From Juglans regia (taxonomy: Eukaryota > Streptophyta > Magnoliopsida > Fagales > Juglandaceae): a stretch of 64,000 nucleotides of DNA. Location of the stretch: contig NC_049911.1 of the NCBI RefSeq assembly GCF_001411555.2, positions 6,642,209 through 6,706,208 of the forward strand, in the 5' to 3' direction. The notes under the pieces are model-generated. The model did not search any database. It was not told the DNA's origin and worked only from the letters and a program-made list of their open reading frames with translations. Numbering within the stretch: the first letter of the stretch is position 1; each line of letters opens with the position of its first letter. Position numbers and translations under genes: made by a program. Shown here in pieces: positions 34,311 to 44,717 of the stretch.

Positions 34311-35792
34311 TCACAAAAGGTCCTGGATAAAGCAAATTTGTGAAAGGAAAATAAAACAGCAAGAAAGTGAACTAGTTAGCTGTTTTGCTGAGATTAAATT
34401 GAAATGAAATGAAGGCACACATAACACATTGTGTAAAATTAATGTGTTAGTGATATGGACAGTGCCAATATGAGTAACAGGTGCTGTTTGTCCATTTGGA
34501 AGTTTAACAACAAAGGAAACAAATGATGTTATTGATGAAAAAAGGGAGGTGTTGCAGATCATATGATCTGTAGCACCAGTGTCAATGATCCATGGTGAGT
34601 GTGTGTCTGTTTTATGTGTTTGAATGATGGTATTGAAGCAAAGAGGAATACCATTCATAGTGGAGGAATGAGAACAATCTGTCTGGACATTATTGATTGA
34701 ATGATTTGCAATGGAGACTTCTTTTGGCTGCAATAGAGATAAAAGTTGCTGATACTGATCCTTGGTAAGGTTGAACTTAGTATCTGATGGATCTTCTGGC
34801 TCGAGTGAGGTCATGTTGACAGAAGAGAATCCAGATGGCTTGATCTTACCATATAACTTGTGGCCAGGTGGATAGCCATGTAATTTGTAGCACTTGTCTG
34901 CTATGTGACCAGTTATATGACAGTGAGTGCAAACTGGTGCTTGTGCATTCCCTGCCTTGAAGCAGTTTTCTAGAGAATGACCCTGAATCTTACAGTGAGT
35001 ACAAAATGGTCTGTCACGCTTGAGTTGTTGATTTGGTTTGGAAAAGGTTTTATATGTAGTATATGGCTGTTTAACAGCAAGAGCCATAGAATCTGGTGAA
35101 GGAATGACAGAAAGGATGGTATGTTGCATTTCCTGCTGCTGGATCATGGAAAAAATTTTGTTAATGGGAGGCAATGGATCCAGTAGCATGATTTGGTCAC
35201 GACTGATACTGTAAGAATCATTTAAGCCCATGAGGAATTGTATAACACAATCCCTCTGGCACCTATCAAGTAACACAGAAAGTTTTCCACATTTACAGTC
35301 GGGCATTGGGTCATATATAAGAAGTTCATCCCATAGAGTTTTAAGTTTGCCAAAATAAACACTGACTGAGTCATGTTCTTGTTGCAAACTTGTTAGGGAC
35401 TTCTTGAGCTGAAAGATTCGATGCCCATTTTGTTGAGTGAATCGATCTTTGAGCTCTTCCCAGATTTGCTTAGCATCATCCACTAAAGCAATGCTGGACT
35501 TGAGAGTTGGATTGATTGAGTTGTGAAGCCATGATACAACTAAATCATTACATCTTTCCCAGGCTTCATGAAGAGGGTCAGAGGTCTTTTTGGGTTTGGA
35601 CAAAGTCATGCCATTGATAAAACCCAGCTTGTTTTTGGCACGAAGAGCTCTGCACATAGCTTTTGACCATGTGGTATAGTTCTCTGTGGTAAGGAGATCA
35701 GGAACCAAGGAAAAAGAAGGATTATCCCCATTATCAAGTCGATAGGGGTTAGTAAGATTGGTGAAATCTAGAAAGGAATTGTTTGAAGGCAT
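34311..35792 (-). CDS. Copia gag-protease, ended by an in-frame TGA
   Basis: The start chosen is the ATG at 35792 (MPSNNSFLDFTNL), just inside the primer-binding site; an upstream ATG lies within the LTR. The N-terminal part is of the Copia gag type (TTENYTTWSKAMCRAL). Two CCHC knuckles, CTHCKIQGHSLENC and CTHCHITGHIADKC, lie at about residues 264-277 and 288-301. The protease motif WIIDTGATDHM lies near 401. The frame ends QDLL then TGA at 34311-34313, yet pol continues in the same frame right after it. Copia elements normally make one polyprotein, so the TGA is probably a nonsense mutation. Confidence 0.93.
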   Translation of the reverse strand: MPSNNSFLDFTNLTNPYRLDNGDNPSFSLVPDLLTTENYTTWSKAMCRALRAKNKLGFINGMTLSKPKKTSDPLHEAWERCNDLVVSWLHNSINPTLKSSIALVDDAKQIWEELKDRFTQQNGHRIFQLKKSLTSLQQEHDSVSVYFGKLKTLWDELLIYDPMPDCKCGKLSVLLDRCQRDCVIQFLMGLNDSYSISRDQIMLLDPLPPINKIFSMIQQQEMQHTILSVIPSPDSMALAVKQPYTTYKTFSKPNQQLKRDRPFCTHCKIQGHSLENCFKAGNAQAPVCTHCHITGHIADKCYKLHGYPPGHKLYGKIKPSGFSSVNMTSLEPEDPSDTKFNLTKDQYQQLLSLLQPKEVSIANHSINNVQTDCSHSSTMNGIPLCFNTIIQTHKTDTHSPWIIDTGATDHMICNTSLFSSITSFVSFVVKLPNGQTAPVTHIGTVHITNTLILHNVLCVPSFHFNLISAKQLTSSLSCCFIFLSQICFIQDLL

Positions 35793-35817
35793 TGGAAAAA
35801 AAAAAATCTCACTCTGT

Positions 35818-35831
35818 GGCTCGTGATACCA
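35818..35831 (-). other. Primer-binding site of the young Copia
   Basis: Minus-strand TGGTATCACGAGCC directly follows the 5' LTR and matches the TGGTATCAGAGCC site for initiator methionine tRNA with one inserted base. Confidence 0.85.
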
Positions 35832-36241
35832 TGTTAGAATAAGAAAAGAAAGAAAGAATAAGAAGGAAAGAGCAGAGAGAGAGCTAATGAAATCATAATA
35901 TTTCATTCAAATATTTTCGTGTATTCTATTACAAGGTAGTGCTGCCTTTATACTAAAAATAGTAAAGGAATCCTAACAAACTAAAGGACAATCGAATACT
36001 GCAAATTCTGCACAACTATGTAACAGATTCTAAATTTACATAAATGTACAATACAACTCAGCTAAAGCAAGGACTTTCTAGTAAATGAATTACAAAAGAT
36101 ATCATATAGCAGCAAGTCCATTTGATGATGTGTGACTTCATATCAGAACCATCTGTGATGCAACGAGTATTAGCCAGCTGTAGCTTTATGATCTTGTAGT
36201 TGTAAGGTTGCTGATTCCATGTTGATCATGATGCTCTAATA
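35832..36241 (-). repeat. 5' LTR of the young Copia
   Basis: 410 bp, nearly identical to the 3' LTR and bounded on the right by the AAGAC duplicate. It would hold the promoter for minus-strand transcription. Confidence 0.95.
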
Positions 36242-36246
36242 AAGAC

Positions 36247-36793
36247 CACTAAAGATCATATTTTAAACAAGCTAGCTGTACATGTATTTCAATGTGAGCA
36301 ATGATGGCCGGGCATGCATGCAACTAGAATATTAAATGGTTGATATATAAGCTAGCCTTGTTGGCAATGTAAGTGAACCATATTTGATCCTGACATGAAG
36401 TACCACATGTGATGATCAGTAAAACAAAGATTATACTAGTTCTTGAGAAAGTGGTCGTATCTACCACTATAAATAGGGTACTACCTCTACGCAAACACAA
36501 TAAGCACAAACTCACTGATCAGCTACCAAATCACAAAAAGAGAGAGTAGGCTAGGAAAGAGACAAGTTATGCAATGAACCCCTTTTAGGTAATTAATGAC
36601 TATTAGTGAAATGGTCTCCTTTTAGGTAAGAAAAAGTTTCTTCCTTTCAAGACACTCCGAAGATTCTCAAAACTCATTTTTCAATAAATTTTTGTATCTA
36701 CTATTTAAACACACCGGCCGTTACTAGAACTCATAAGAACTTTTGACGTTCTATCATAAATTATTCAGAAATTCAATCTTTTTAGTTCACTAA
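36247..36793 (+). other. No gene; promoter-like sequence at 36468
   Basis: CACTATAAATAGGGTA at 36466-36481 is a good plant TATA box. It is followed by an A/C-rich leader-like stretch (CACAATAAGCACAAACTCACTGATCAGC) and a first ATG near 36569. The reading frame stops within a few codons. This could be the orphan promoter of a lost gene or of a non-coding transcript. Confidence 0.35.
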
Positions 36794-36983
36794 GGTCTCC
36801 TTTGAATGTACAAATACTCTCAACTTATCTCATCATTACAATCTTTTCAATTTTTCATATAAAATATAATAAACAATTTAATTTTTTCAAATCATAAAGT
36901 AATACTAATAATAAAAAATAATATTTTATTCAACTCATCTAAAATTATCTCATATCATCTCATCTTATTATCCAAACGAGCAA
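36794..36983. mobile_element. MITE with TAA duplication (relative of 7987-8184)
   Basis: The 190-bp unit is flanked by TAA at 36791-36793 and 36984-36986. Its ends are loosely inverted, and it contains CTTATCTCATCATTACAATC and an AT-rich core shared with the units at 11853 and 44502. Confidence 0.7.
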
Positions 36984-36986
36984 TAA

Positions 36987-37823
36987 ATGACTTGGAACAT
37001 AGCTTAAAAAAACAAATATTCTTTTTTGGAATTAGTTATTATTCCTTGTTTTTAAATAATGCCAATATTTCTTGCCTGATACTTTTTCGTCACTTTTAAA
37101 TATTTAAAATTTTCTAAAATAACATTTGGAATTTTGAATTGAATGATTTATTTTTCTTTTATGATTTATAAAAGGCGGTGAATCAATTCTAACGTTTATG
37201 ATTGACTTGCTAGCTCTGTGAAATTCCTGGATTCCATCTAATTTAAAAAATATTGTAGGATTATTTTATGAGATTTAAAAGGAAAATATATATGATGAAA
37301 TGTGTAAAAATGTATATATTATAATTTTTTATGTCAAAAATGGGTTTACCATATATATATATATATATATATTTCAAAAATAACTTTATAATAATAACTT
37401 AATATTAATGTTCATATTTAATATTAAAATTTTATGTTATATTAATTTTCTTATAAGATTAAGATTTAAATGTTATATCAAATGTTATATTAAAAGTTAT
37501 AAATTAATTTTATGTTATAAGATTAATAGACTTGAATAATAAAATTAGAATTAAATGTTATATTAATTAGCAAAACCTGTATCGCACTAGACCACTTACA
37601 AATCGGACTGAATCCACCAATTTGGTCCTTTTCGGTTCGGTTCAACCGATTTTTCGGTTATTTTGTACACCCTTAAAATTGGCTAAACACAAGTTAGTGT
37701 CAAGCATAAACACAACCCACTAGAGCTGAATCTCAAACAAGGAAAAGTATAGAGCGCTATTAATCAAATTTTTCTAAACATGGCGCTAATATAGAAGTGT
37801 TCTACATCAACTATTTTTAAAAA
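36987..37823. other. No gene; AT-rich with a possible hAT-like end
   Basis: AT-rich DNA with an (AT)n run near 37352-37371. The stretch CGGTTCGGTTCAACCGATTT near 37630, followed by GTACACCC, resembles ends of common plant hAT-type MITEs, but I could not pair it with a second end. Confidence 0.35.
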
Positions 37824-38003
37824 GAGTAATACTATATTCCATACTCTCATCCTATTTTTATTCTATTAAGTAAGATATGGCATATTTATCATCATTGAAT
37901 GATAAAGAATTATCCAATAAAGGATCACCCAATGATAATAAATGTATCATATTTTACATAGTAGAATGAGAGTAGAATGATAGTGTGGTGTATAGAATTT
38001 TCC
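37824..38003. mobile_element. Mutator-type MITE with 9-bp duplication
   Basis: The 180-bp unit starts GAGTAATACTATATTCC and is inverted at the right (reverse complement GGAAAATTCTATACACC). Most of its length forms a foldback. It is flanked by the 9-bp repeat TTTTAAAAA (37815-37823 and 38004-38012), the duplication length of Mutator-like elements. Confidence 0.75.
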
Positions 38004-38097
38004 TTTTAAAAATAATTAATATTTTGATTTTTGTTCTGAGTTGATTGAGTCTCACAACAAGTACTACGTAATCTGTTAATACATTAGCCTGTGCGTA

Positions 38098-40404
38098 TAC
38101 TACAACATAATTACTTTTCAGTAACCGTTGGGAAATTATGACAGTCCCCAAACCATCACTAAAAAGTATTTCCTGTGACAGTTTTTGGAAACCGTCACTA
38201 AAGACAGATGAGTTTTTTTTTTTTTTTTTTTACATTCGAACGTAGAGAAAATTTACGTTCGAACATCACATATAAGTTCGAACACTGTGGCTACTTACGT
38301 GCGAACGTGAAATGTTTTGGCACCAACATTCGAACGTTAGTAAGTTACGTTCAAACGTTAATTGTAAATTTAAATTAAGTATGACTCTAATTTAAAAATG
38401 ATGTGGTTTTTATAGTGCATAATTTGTGAACAAGTCTAAAAAATTGTAATATATATTTATATACACATAATTTGTAAAATATAATTATATATTTATATGT
38501 ATAAATATATTTATGTTTATATATATAAATATATATTTATATATGTAATATTTATATATACATATATAAATATATATTTATGTTTATATATGTTTGACGT
38601 GTAGTGATTTAGTATTAAGGAAAATCTAACATTAAAAAAGATTGAGAATTGAAATTAAAAAACAATAGATATATTAAATAATATTGTTCCTTACATATAT
38701 TAAAAACAAAATACAAAATATGTACGAATTTCATAAACAAAACTCATGTGAACACGTTGTTCACGAAATTCGTACTCCGTATCTCCTCAGTCAAGCTCTC
38801 AACCTTCTCGTTAAGGATACCTTCATGATGGGCAATCTCAGCGACAGACTCCTCTACAGCCTCGATCTGTCGATTGATATGTGCAATTAACTGTGAGATC
38901 ACTACATCAACCCAAGCAGGCCGAGCATCTCCTACAGATGTAGTTGGCGGTTGTTGACTACTACCCCACACACTAGGCTCGGACTGCGTCGGAGGAGCTA
39001 GATCCGCTATAGGGGTGGCTGACGTCAAGGATACCCCCTCGCCTGTCAAATGCTACGTCGATGTGTGCTTGTGTTGAGAGGTCTCATCTGATCTGTGACC
39101 CGCTCCTCCGGCTGGAGTGGCACTCTCCGAGCAAGTAATAGCCGGCTGATGATGACACCATATGGGAAGTTGTCTGTGGAGACGATGATCGCCTCGTAAT
39201 GGATCCTCTGAAAGACGCACAGTGGCAAATCGATGGGATCTCCACGTGCGACTCGTATAAAATACTATGCCCGAGTCCAACTAAATGTGGTCTTATGTGC
39301 CACAGGGTCCAGGTTTGTTGCAACAATAAGCTGCAACATGTGGAAGAAAGGTAGCAGATATATTTGGTTGAAGGCATTCTTTCTCTCGATCTGTGTGCGG
39401 ACTCTCCAGGTGAGGATGTAGAAATCCTTGTCTTGGTCATCATCCAGAGGCTCACGGTCAGTACCCTTAGCCTCTGACCGGTCTACATCTCTGGCATCAT
39501 AGCCAGTAGATGATGCAGAAGTGCCTACATCTGCATCGAGTGTGCCATGTGCAGATGTAGATGTGTGAACGACGACTGTGTCGCCAATTTGAGAGTCAGC
39601 TGTAGTCGATGTCTCAACTACTCGACGAATCCCGAGTAGCTTGGCGATCACATCTAGTGAAATCTTAAACGACACACCGCGTACAGTCACGGTGTGAGAG
39701 GATGCGTCTTGAGACATGGAGCACATCCCCATATAGAACTCCTGAACATATTGTGTTCAGATATTTCCCCAGCCTCTACTAATGAACACATCTTTAGGTT
39801 CGTCTGCTCCCATCTGAGCTCGTCAAACTCATTGATTAGGGCCTCTCGCTCTACCATAATAGTGCGAGCCCCGATCCGAGTAGTATTCGAAGTGGCTCCT
39901 TCTCTTCTCCATTTCCGGCTATGCAGAGGATGAGCCATATCCTGAAAATAGAAAAGAAAAAAAATTATTAGTACTATTGATGCATCTTTCCCATTAATTT
40001 TAAATTGTTCTGCATTAACGTTCGAACATAATAAATTACATTCGAATGTATAGTTTTTACATTCGAACAAAAATAAATTACGTTCAAACATATGGTTTTC
40101 AGTTCGAACATAAATTTTTTAGTTCAAACGCATGTTTTTACGTGCGCACATATTTTTACGTTTGAACATATGTTTTATATGTTTGAACGTAAATTAAACG
40201 TGGAAGGAAAAATGGTGGATAAATTAAGATGTACGTTCAAACATTAAAATTAAACGTTTGAACGTATCGTGAATGTTCGAATGTAGAAAATATACGTTTG
40301 AACGTGGAAGGGCTATGCAATTGTAGCGTCATATGTTCGAACGTTTTGTCGAAATGTTCGAACATTGAAATGAAGTATACACTTTAAGAAATTTTTCTAT
40401 AGTG
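38098..40404 (-). mobile_element. CACTA-like element with transposon-protein remnant
   Basis: The left end reads TACTACAACATAATTAC (first base changed from C), with GTGACAGTTT/CCGTCAC repeats and TTCGAACG words to about 38365. On the right, TTTTTCTATAGTG ends at 40404; its reverse complement is CACTATAGAAAAA, preceded by a second TTCGAACG cluster. No matching 3-bp duplication was seen. Homology to 21882-22560 runs across the right end, so it may be an internal boundary of a larger unit. Confidence 0.6.
38744..39938 (-). pseudogene. Putative plant transposon protein (uncertain family), frameshifted
   Basis: Minus-strand blocks read MAHPLHSRKWRREG (ATG at 39938), then VTVRGVSFKISLDVIAKLLG, FNQIYLLPFFHMLQLIVATN and NFPYGVIISRLLLARRVPL. 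The last block has a coiled-coil-like tail (IEAVEESVAEIAHHE). This resembles the 'putative plant transposon protein' domain often found in plant repeats, whose role is unknown to me. Frame changes near 39745, 39270 and 39050 break it. It lies between two CACTA-like ends. Confidence 0.6.
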
Positions 40405-41020
40405 ACCTTTTGGCCAATGGCAACCCATGGTGGCTGAAGAATGGAGTTGAAAATTCAGCCACCACTAACGTAAGTTTACACAAAATCCTACTAAATCTTA
40501 AAAAAAAAAAACATGTAAGAGGACAAAAAAGGGATGCCTACCTTTTTGTGGTGGGGTTTGACGGTGGAGGCAACGATTTGAACGGTAGCTTGGGACGGTG
40601 GAGAGATAACGGTTTACTTATGAGAATGACGTTTCCCGTTTCGGTTTTGGGCTTAAATACACAGAACATTCGAGCATCATTCTTAGTCACGTTCGAACAT
40701 TTACCGATTTAATTAACAAAAATATATTAATAATACAATACAGTGTATTATATATATACTATAACTAATGCTATCTACTATATATAGTATATTTTTGTTG
40801 TTAGTATAGTAATACTATATAGTAATGCTATTAGTATATAACATATAATATTAAACTAATACTATACTAGTATCTTATATGGTATATTGTTATAATATAT
40901 AATATTATCTTAATACTATTAGTACTTATCCTAATACTATTAGATATATACTAATACTATACACTAATACTATATATAATGGAAAAACAATCCATAGTAT
41001 AAGTAACAGATTCTATGCTT
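40053..41020. repeat. Copy 2 of the duplicated CACTA segment
   Basis: This matches 21882-22560 and then 23300-23500 in order, with about 750 bases absent here. The shared part includes a perfect 10-bp hairpin (GGTGGCTGAA ... TTCAGCCACC near 40431-40465) and the short ORF at 40410-40712, which resembles that at 22243. Past about 41020 the similarity ends. Confidence 0.65.
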
Positions 41021-41063
41021 TTATATTAGAAGAAGCAGTTTTGGCCAAAATATGTGAAAGACA

Positions 41064-41440
41064 GCTTGTTTAAAATATGATCATCTTTAATTTAGTGGTC
41101 TTTGTCACTCATTAAATCATTTTCGTCTACCATCTACGAGCTACACATCCTGAATCATATATCCTTAATTCTATCAAAGAAATATGTGTTTCTTAATTCT
41201 GTCAAAGAAATATGTGTTTTTTATATGTTCGCTTGTAAATATAAAAGACTTTTTTTTATAGACTTCCGCTTGAAAATCTGAAGGAAACTTACATTTTAAT
41301 TTCTTAATAGCTCATATGAGTAGTCTAGCTTGCCAGCTAGTGTAAGTTATCTATCTGCTTTATTCACTTGAAAAACAAAAAAATATTTTTTGTTGTAATA
41401 AATGCATGCTTTATTTGATCTATTTATTTATAAAGTCACA
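41064..41440. repeat. Inverted copy of the young Copia's insertion site
   Basis: The reverse complement matches 30578-30893 joined to 36247-36278 and lacks the Copia. It gives an independent view of the empty site. No coding sequence was recognised. Confidence 0.75.
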
Positions 41441-41538
41441 TTTATTTGTGAGTTTATTTTTATATAAAATTTTATATCTATAGTAATTATATTAATATAT
41501 TTATTTTGTTTCTAAATAGCAAATGTCTTTATCCGGCA

Positions 41539-44392
41539 CTAAACCATGTGGGGTGGGCGCCCATATAGATAGATGGATTGAATAGATAAGTGAAGATTAA
41601 AAAGTGATGTGTCAGCCTTGGACCCAGTAAAGCCCATTTTTAGGAGTTTGGTACTGAGACGAGAGAACCATGCCCGTGGTGCTTGTTTGAGCCCATATAG
41701 TGATTTCTGAAGATGGCATACATAATCTGGACATGATGGATTTGAGAATCCTGGTGGTTCTGTCATGTAAACATTCTCTTCAAGATGACCATGTAAGAAT
41801 GCATATTTTACGTCGAGTTGGCGGATTGTCCACTTAGATGGGACGACCAGAGAGAGAACAGTACGGATTGTTGTTGGTTTGACCACTGGCCTGAAGGTGT
41901 TATCATAGTCCAGTTTGGATATTTGATGGAAGCCTTCTGCAACGAGAAGAGCTTAGTGGCAATCAATGGATCCATCAGCCCGTTTCTTGATTCGAAACAC
42001 CCATTTGCTTCTGACGAGATTCATATTGGGCTGAGGTGCAACTAAGGTCCAAGTTTCGTTGTCAAGCAGGGCTTGAAATTCATTGCTCATAGCCTGGTGC
42101 CAGATTGGACTTTTTATTGTTGTGGAGAAACATGTGGGCTCAACTTGTGACAAATCAGGTAAAGTGAGTACGGCTTTATAAGATGAGCCAACCATATATG
42201 GGGGAAGTTGTTTTGGACAACGAATGTTGTTTTTGGCTCATGTCTGCATTGGATGACAATTGGAAGCCCACTAGTGTGTGATATGGTTGCAAGGTGGTAA
42301 TGGAAGAGGGAGTTGTGGTGAGGTTCCGACACTAGTTAAGTAAATCTGAAGATGAATCTGTGAAGGATGTGAGAGGAGTACTTGGTAAACGGATAAGTGA
42401 TGGAAGAGTGGTTGAATCTGGATGTTGAGTGGTGGAGAAAGGCTCGATGAAGGAAAAACGCAACTCATCGAAGATGACATTGCTGGAGATGTATATGCGG
42501 CCAGTGGAGGGATCGAGGCAGTGATAGCCTTTGTGGGTGTTGCTATAGTCGAGAAAAATGTAGAGGCAAGAGCGATATTCAAGGTTGTGAGAGTTGTAGG
42601 GGCGGAGACATGGCCAAAATGCACACCCAAATATTTTGGGGTGAGTATAATCGGGTACCTGTTTGTATAAAATCTCAAAAGGGTTTTTTCTTATTTGTGA
42701 TTGGGGAGGGTAGACAATTGATGAGGAAAGTGGCTGTTGCAAAAGCTTCATCCCAGTATTGAGATGGGATTGAGGCCGATGCGAGGAGGGTGAGGCCAAT
42801 TTCGACAATGTGTCGATGGTGGCGTTCAATGGAGCCATTTTGTTTATTTGGGTTTGGGCAAGATAGACGGTGATGGATGCCAAGAGAAGTGAGGTGCGTG
42901 TGAGGGTCAGTACTCTTCACCCCAATTGGATTGGATGCTTTTAATTTTGGAGTTAAAAAATGTTTCAACATGGTTTAGAAATTGAAGAAATGTGTGCGTA
43001 ACTTCTGATTTTGCAACAATGGGAAAGAGCCATATAAATTTGGAGAAATCATAAAAAATGCTCAAATAACATTTATTGCCAATTATAGATTCAATGGGGG
43101 ACGATCCCCATACATCGGTGAATAGCAATTCAAGGGGTTTAGATGACCTAGAGGGAGATAATGGGAAGGGAAGCTTGTGAATTTTGCCAAGTTGACAAGC
43201 ATGACAAACATAAGTTTCTTTATTCTTTGTGATAGCGAGGTGGTGTTTGAGAAGTACAACATTGAAAATGTGGTGAGATGGGTGACCAAGGCGAGCATGC
43301 CATTGTGCAACAGAGGCTCTTTCACCCACATAAGACGTAGGAGTAATAGACACTGGAGATAATGCATCTCCAGCTAGAAGGTATGAGATTGTTTCAGAGT
43401 CACTCAAGGGTTGGCTAATAGCAGACAATGTATATGATAATTGTTTGACTTTTGTGTAGTAGTCAATGATGGTGAGTGATCCTTTTTTGAGAGTTGAAAG
43501 TTGAAATATGGTGCTCATGATTCTAGCAGAGGATGTGGACGAGAATAATTTTTCTAGAGTAACCCAGACATCCCTAGAGCTGGAGAGACTAACAACTTGG
43601 GTGAGGATATTTTCTGAGAGGGAAGAAAGGATGGTGCTAAGGATAAGTTGATCTCGTTAGGTCCAATGGGAATAGCTGGGATTAGGGATGAAAGCAAAGT
43701 TTTCAATACCGTGTCGTACTAGCTGGTATGGCCAGCATTTACCGTGCCAGACTAGTAACCAGCACGGGAGAAATATGTGTTTCGTACCGGGTCAAATATC
43801 GGCCATTTCGGTGTGTTTTTATCAATACAGGCCGGTTTTCAGTGTACAGGCCGGTTTTCGATGTACCGGCCGGTTTTTGGTGTATTTTCATAATTTTCAC
43901 TCCAATTTTCACATATGAATACTATTTTCTTAACTTTTTTTAATCCATTTTTTCGAGAACTAAAAATCAAATTCATACTCCCCTTTTCGTGATAAAAATG
44001 AGATTTGTTTTTTTAATAGTTGGATTGAGAACTTAAAAGTATTATTGAGTTTTATAAATATGTGTTTCAACTTTTTAAGAATTGCATTGATGTTATTTTG
44101 AAATATAATTTATACATATATAATTTATTTATATATAGACTATTCCGAAACGATACCCAAAACAGTATCAATATTGAAATATTTTATTTTAATGTATTAA
44201 CCGAAACAGTATTTAAAACTTTGGATGAAAGTATAGAGTGAGGTTGAGGATGGAGTCGATGAGGGAGGACAGGTAGAGAACCATCTAGAAAACTAAATAA
44301 GTTTTTACCTCTACGAGAAGGAATGAGTTGGGCATGCCATAGGAGATAGTTGTCTCTAGTTAATTTGAGAGTAAGGTAGTGATGGAGGAGAG
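41539..44392 (-). pseudogene. Copia gag-pol, decayed, deleted and split by a MITE
   Basis: Read on the minus strand, gag begins near 44392 (TLKLTRDNYLLWHAQL) and is interrupted by the MITE at 43695-44223. It resumes at about 43680 with the SYSHW and LSTILSSLSENILTQV blocks. Within one frame gag (SYLLAG) passes straight to QWHARLGHPS and CHACQLGKIHKLPF, the pre-integrase region, so the end of gag, the zinc knuckles and the protease are missing. Integrase pieces lie at 42675-43200 (TDVWGSS, NKQNGSIERHHRH). The RT (WVFRIKKRADG, LDVKYAFLHGHLEENVYM, SLYGLKQAPRAWF) stops near 41570, before YVDD. Many stops are present. It is older than the Copia at 30894. Confidence 0.88.
43695..44223. mobile_element. 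hAT-type non-autonomous element, 8-bp duplication
   Basis: Ends are CAAAGTTTTCAATACCG on the left and, as reverse complement of the right, CAAAGTTTTAAATACTG. The flanks carry the 8-bp repeat GATGAAAG (43687-43694 and 44224-44231), the duplication length of hAT transposons. The 529-bp unit has no transposase but has internal AGGCCGGTTTTCRGTGTA repeats near 43828-43885. It sits inside the gag of the decayed Copia. Confidence 0.85.
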
Positions 44393-44501
44393 TTGGTTAT
44401 TTTTATATAATTTTTTTGTGTCTATAATACTTATATTTAAACTATTTTCACAAACGTCTTTATCAGTTATTTTTAAGTTATTTTCACAAACGGGGTTTGC
44501 T

Positions 44502-44717
44502 GCCTTGTTTGTATTCAAAACTCACTTTAACTTATCTCATCTCATCATTACAACTTTCTCGAATTCACATACAAAATATAGTAAACAATTAAATTTTTTA
44601 AAATTTCAAAATAACTTTCTAAAATTTTTACACAAAATATAATAAATAATTTAATTTTTATTCTATTATTCATAAATTATTTCAATTCATTTCAATTCAT
44701 TTATGAATTCAAACTGC
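44502..44717. mobile_element. MITE relative (family of 36794)
   Basis: It shares ACTTATCTCATCTCATCATTACAAC and the ACAAAATATARTAAACAATT core with the other copies. The ends are weakly inverted (GCCTTGTTTGTATTC and GCAGTTTGAATTC). TTA follows on the right; the left duplicate is unclear. Confidence 0.6.

Larger units (their letters stand above)
30894..36241 (-). mobile_element. Young, nearly complete Ty1-copia retrotransposon
   Basis: The element is 5,348 bp with two 410-bp LTRs, flanked by the 5-bp duplication AAGAC (30889-30893 and 36242-36246). The LTRs differ at only four positions by eye, so insertion was recent. On the minus strand the order is LTR, primer-binding site, gag, protease, integrase, RT, RNase H, polypurine tract, LTR, which is Copia order. 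One in-frame stop separates gag-protease from the rest. The outer bases of the element read TATTAGAGC...TCTAACA on the minus strand, where TG...CA would be standard. Confidence 0.97.
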
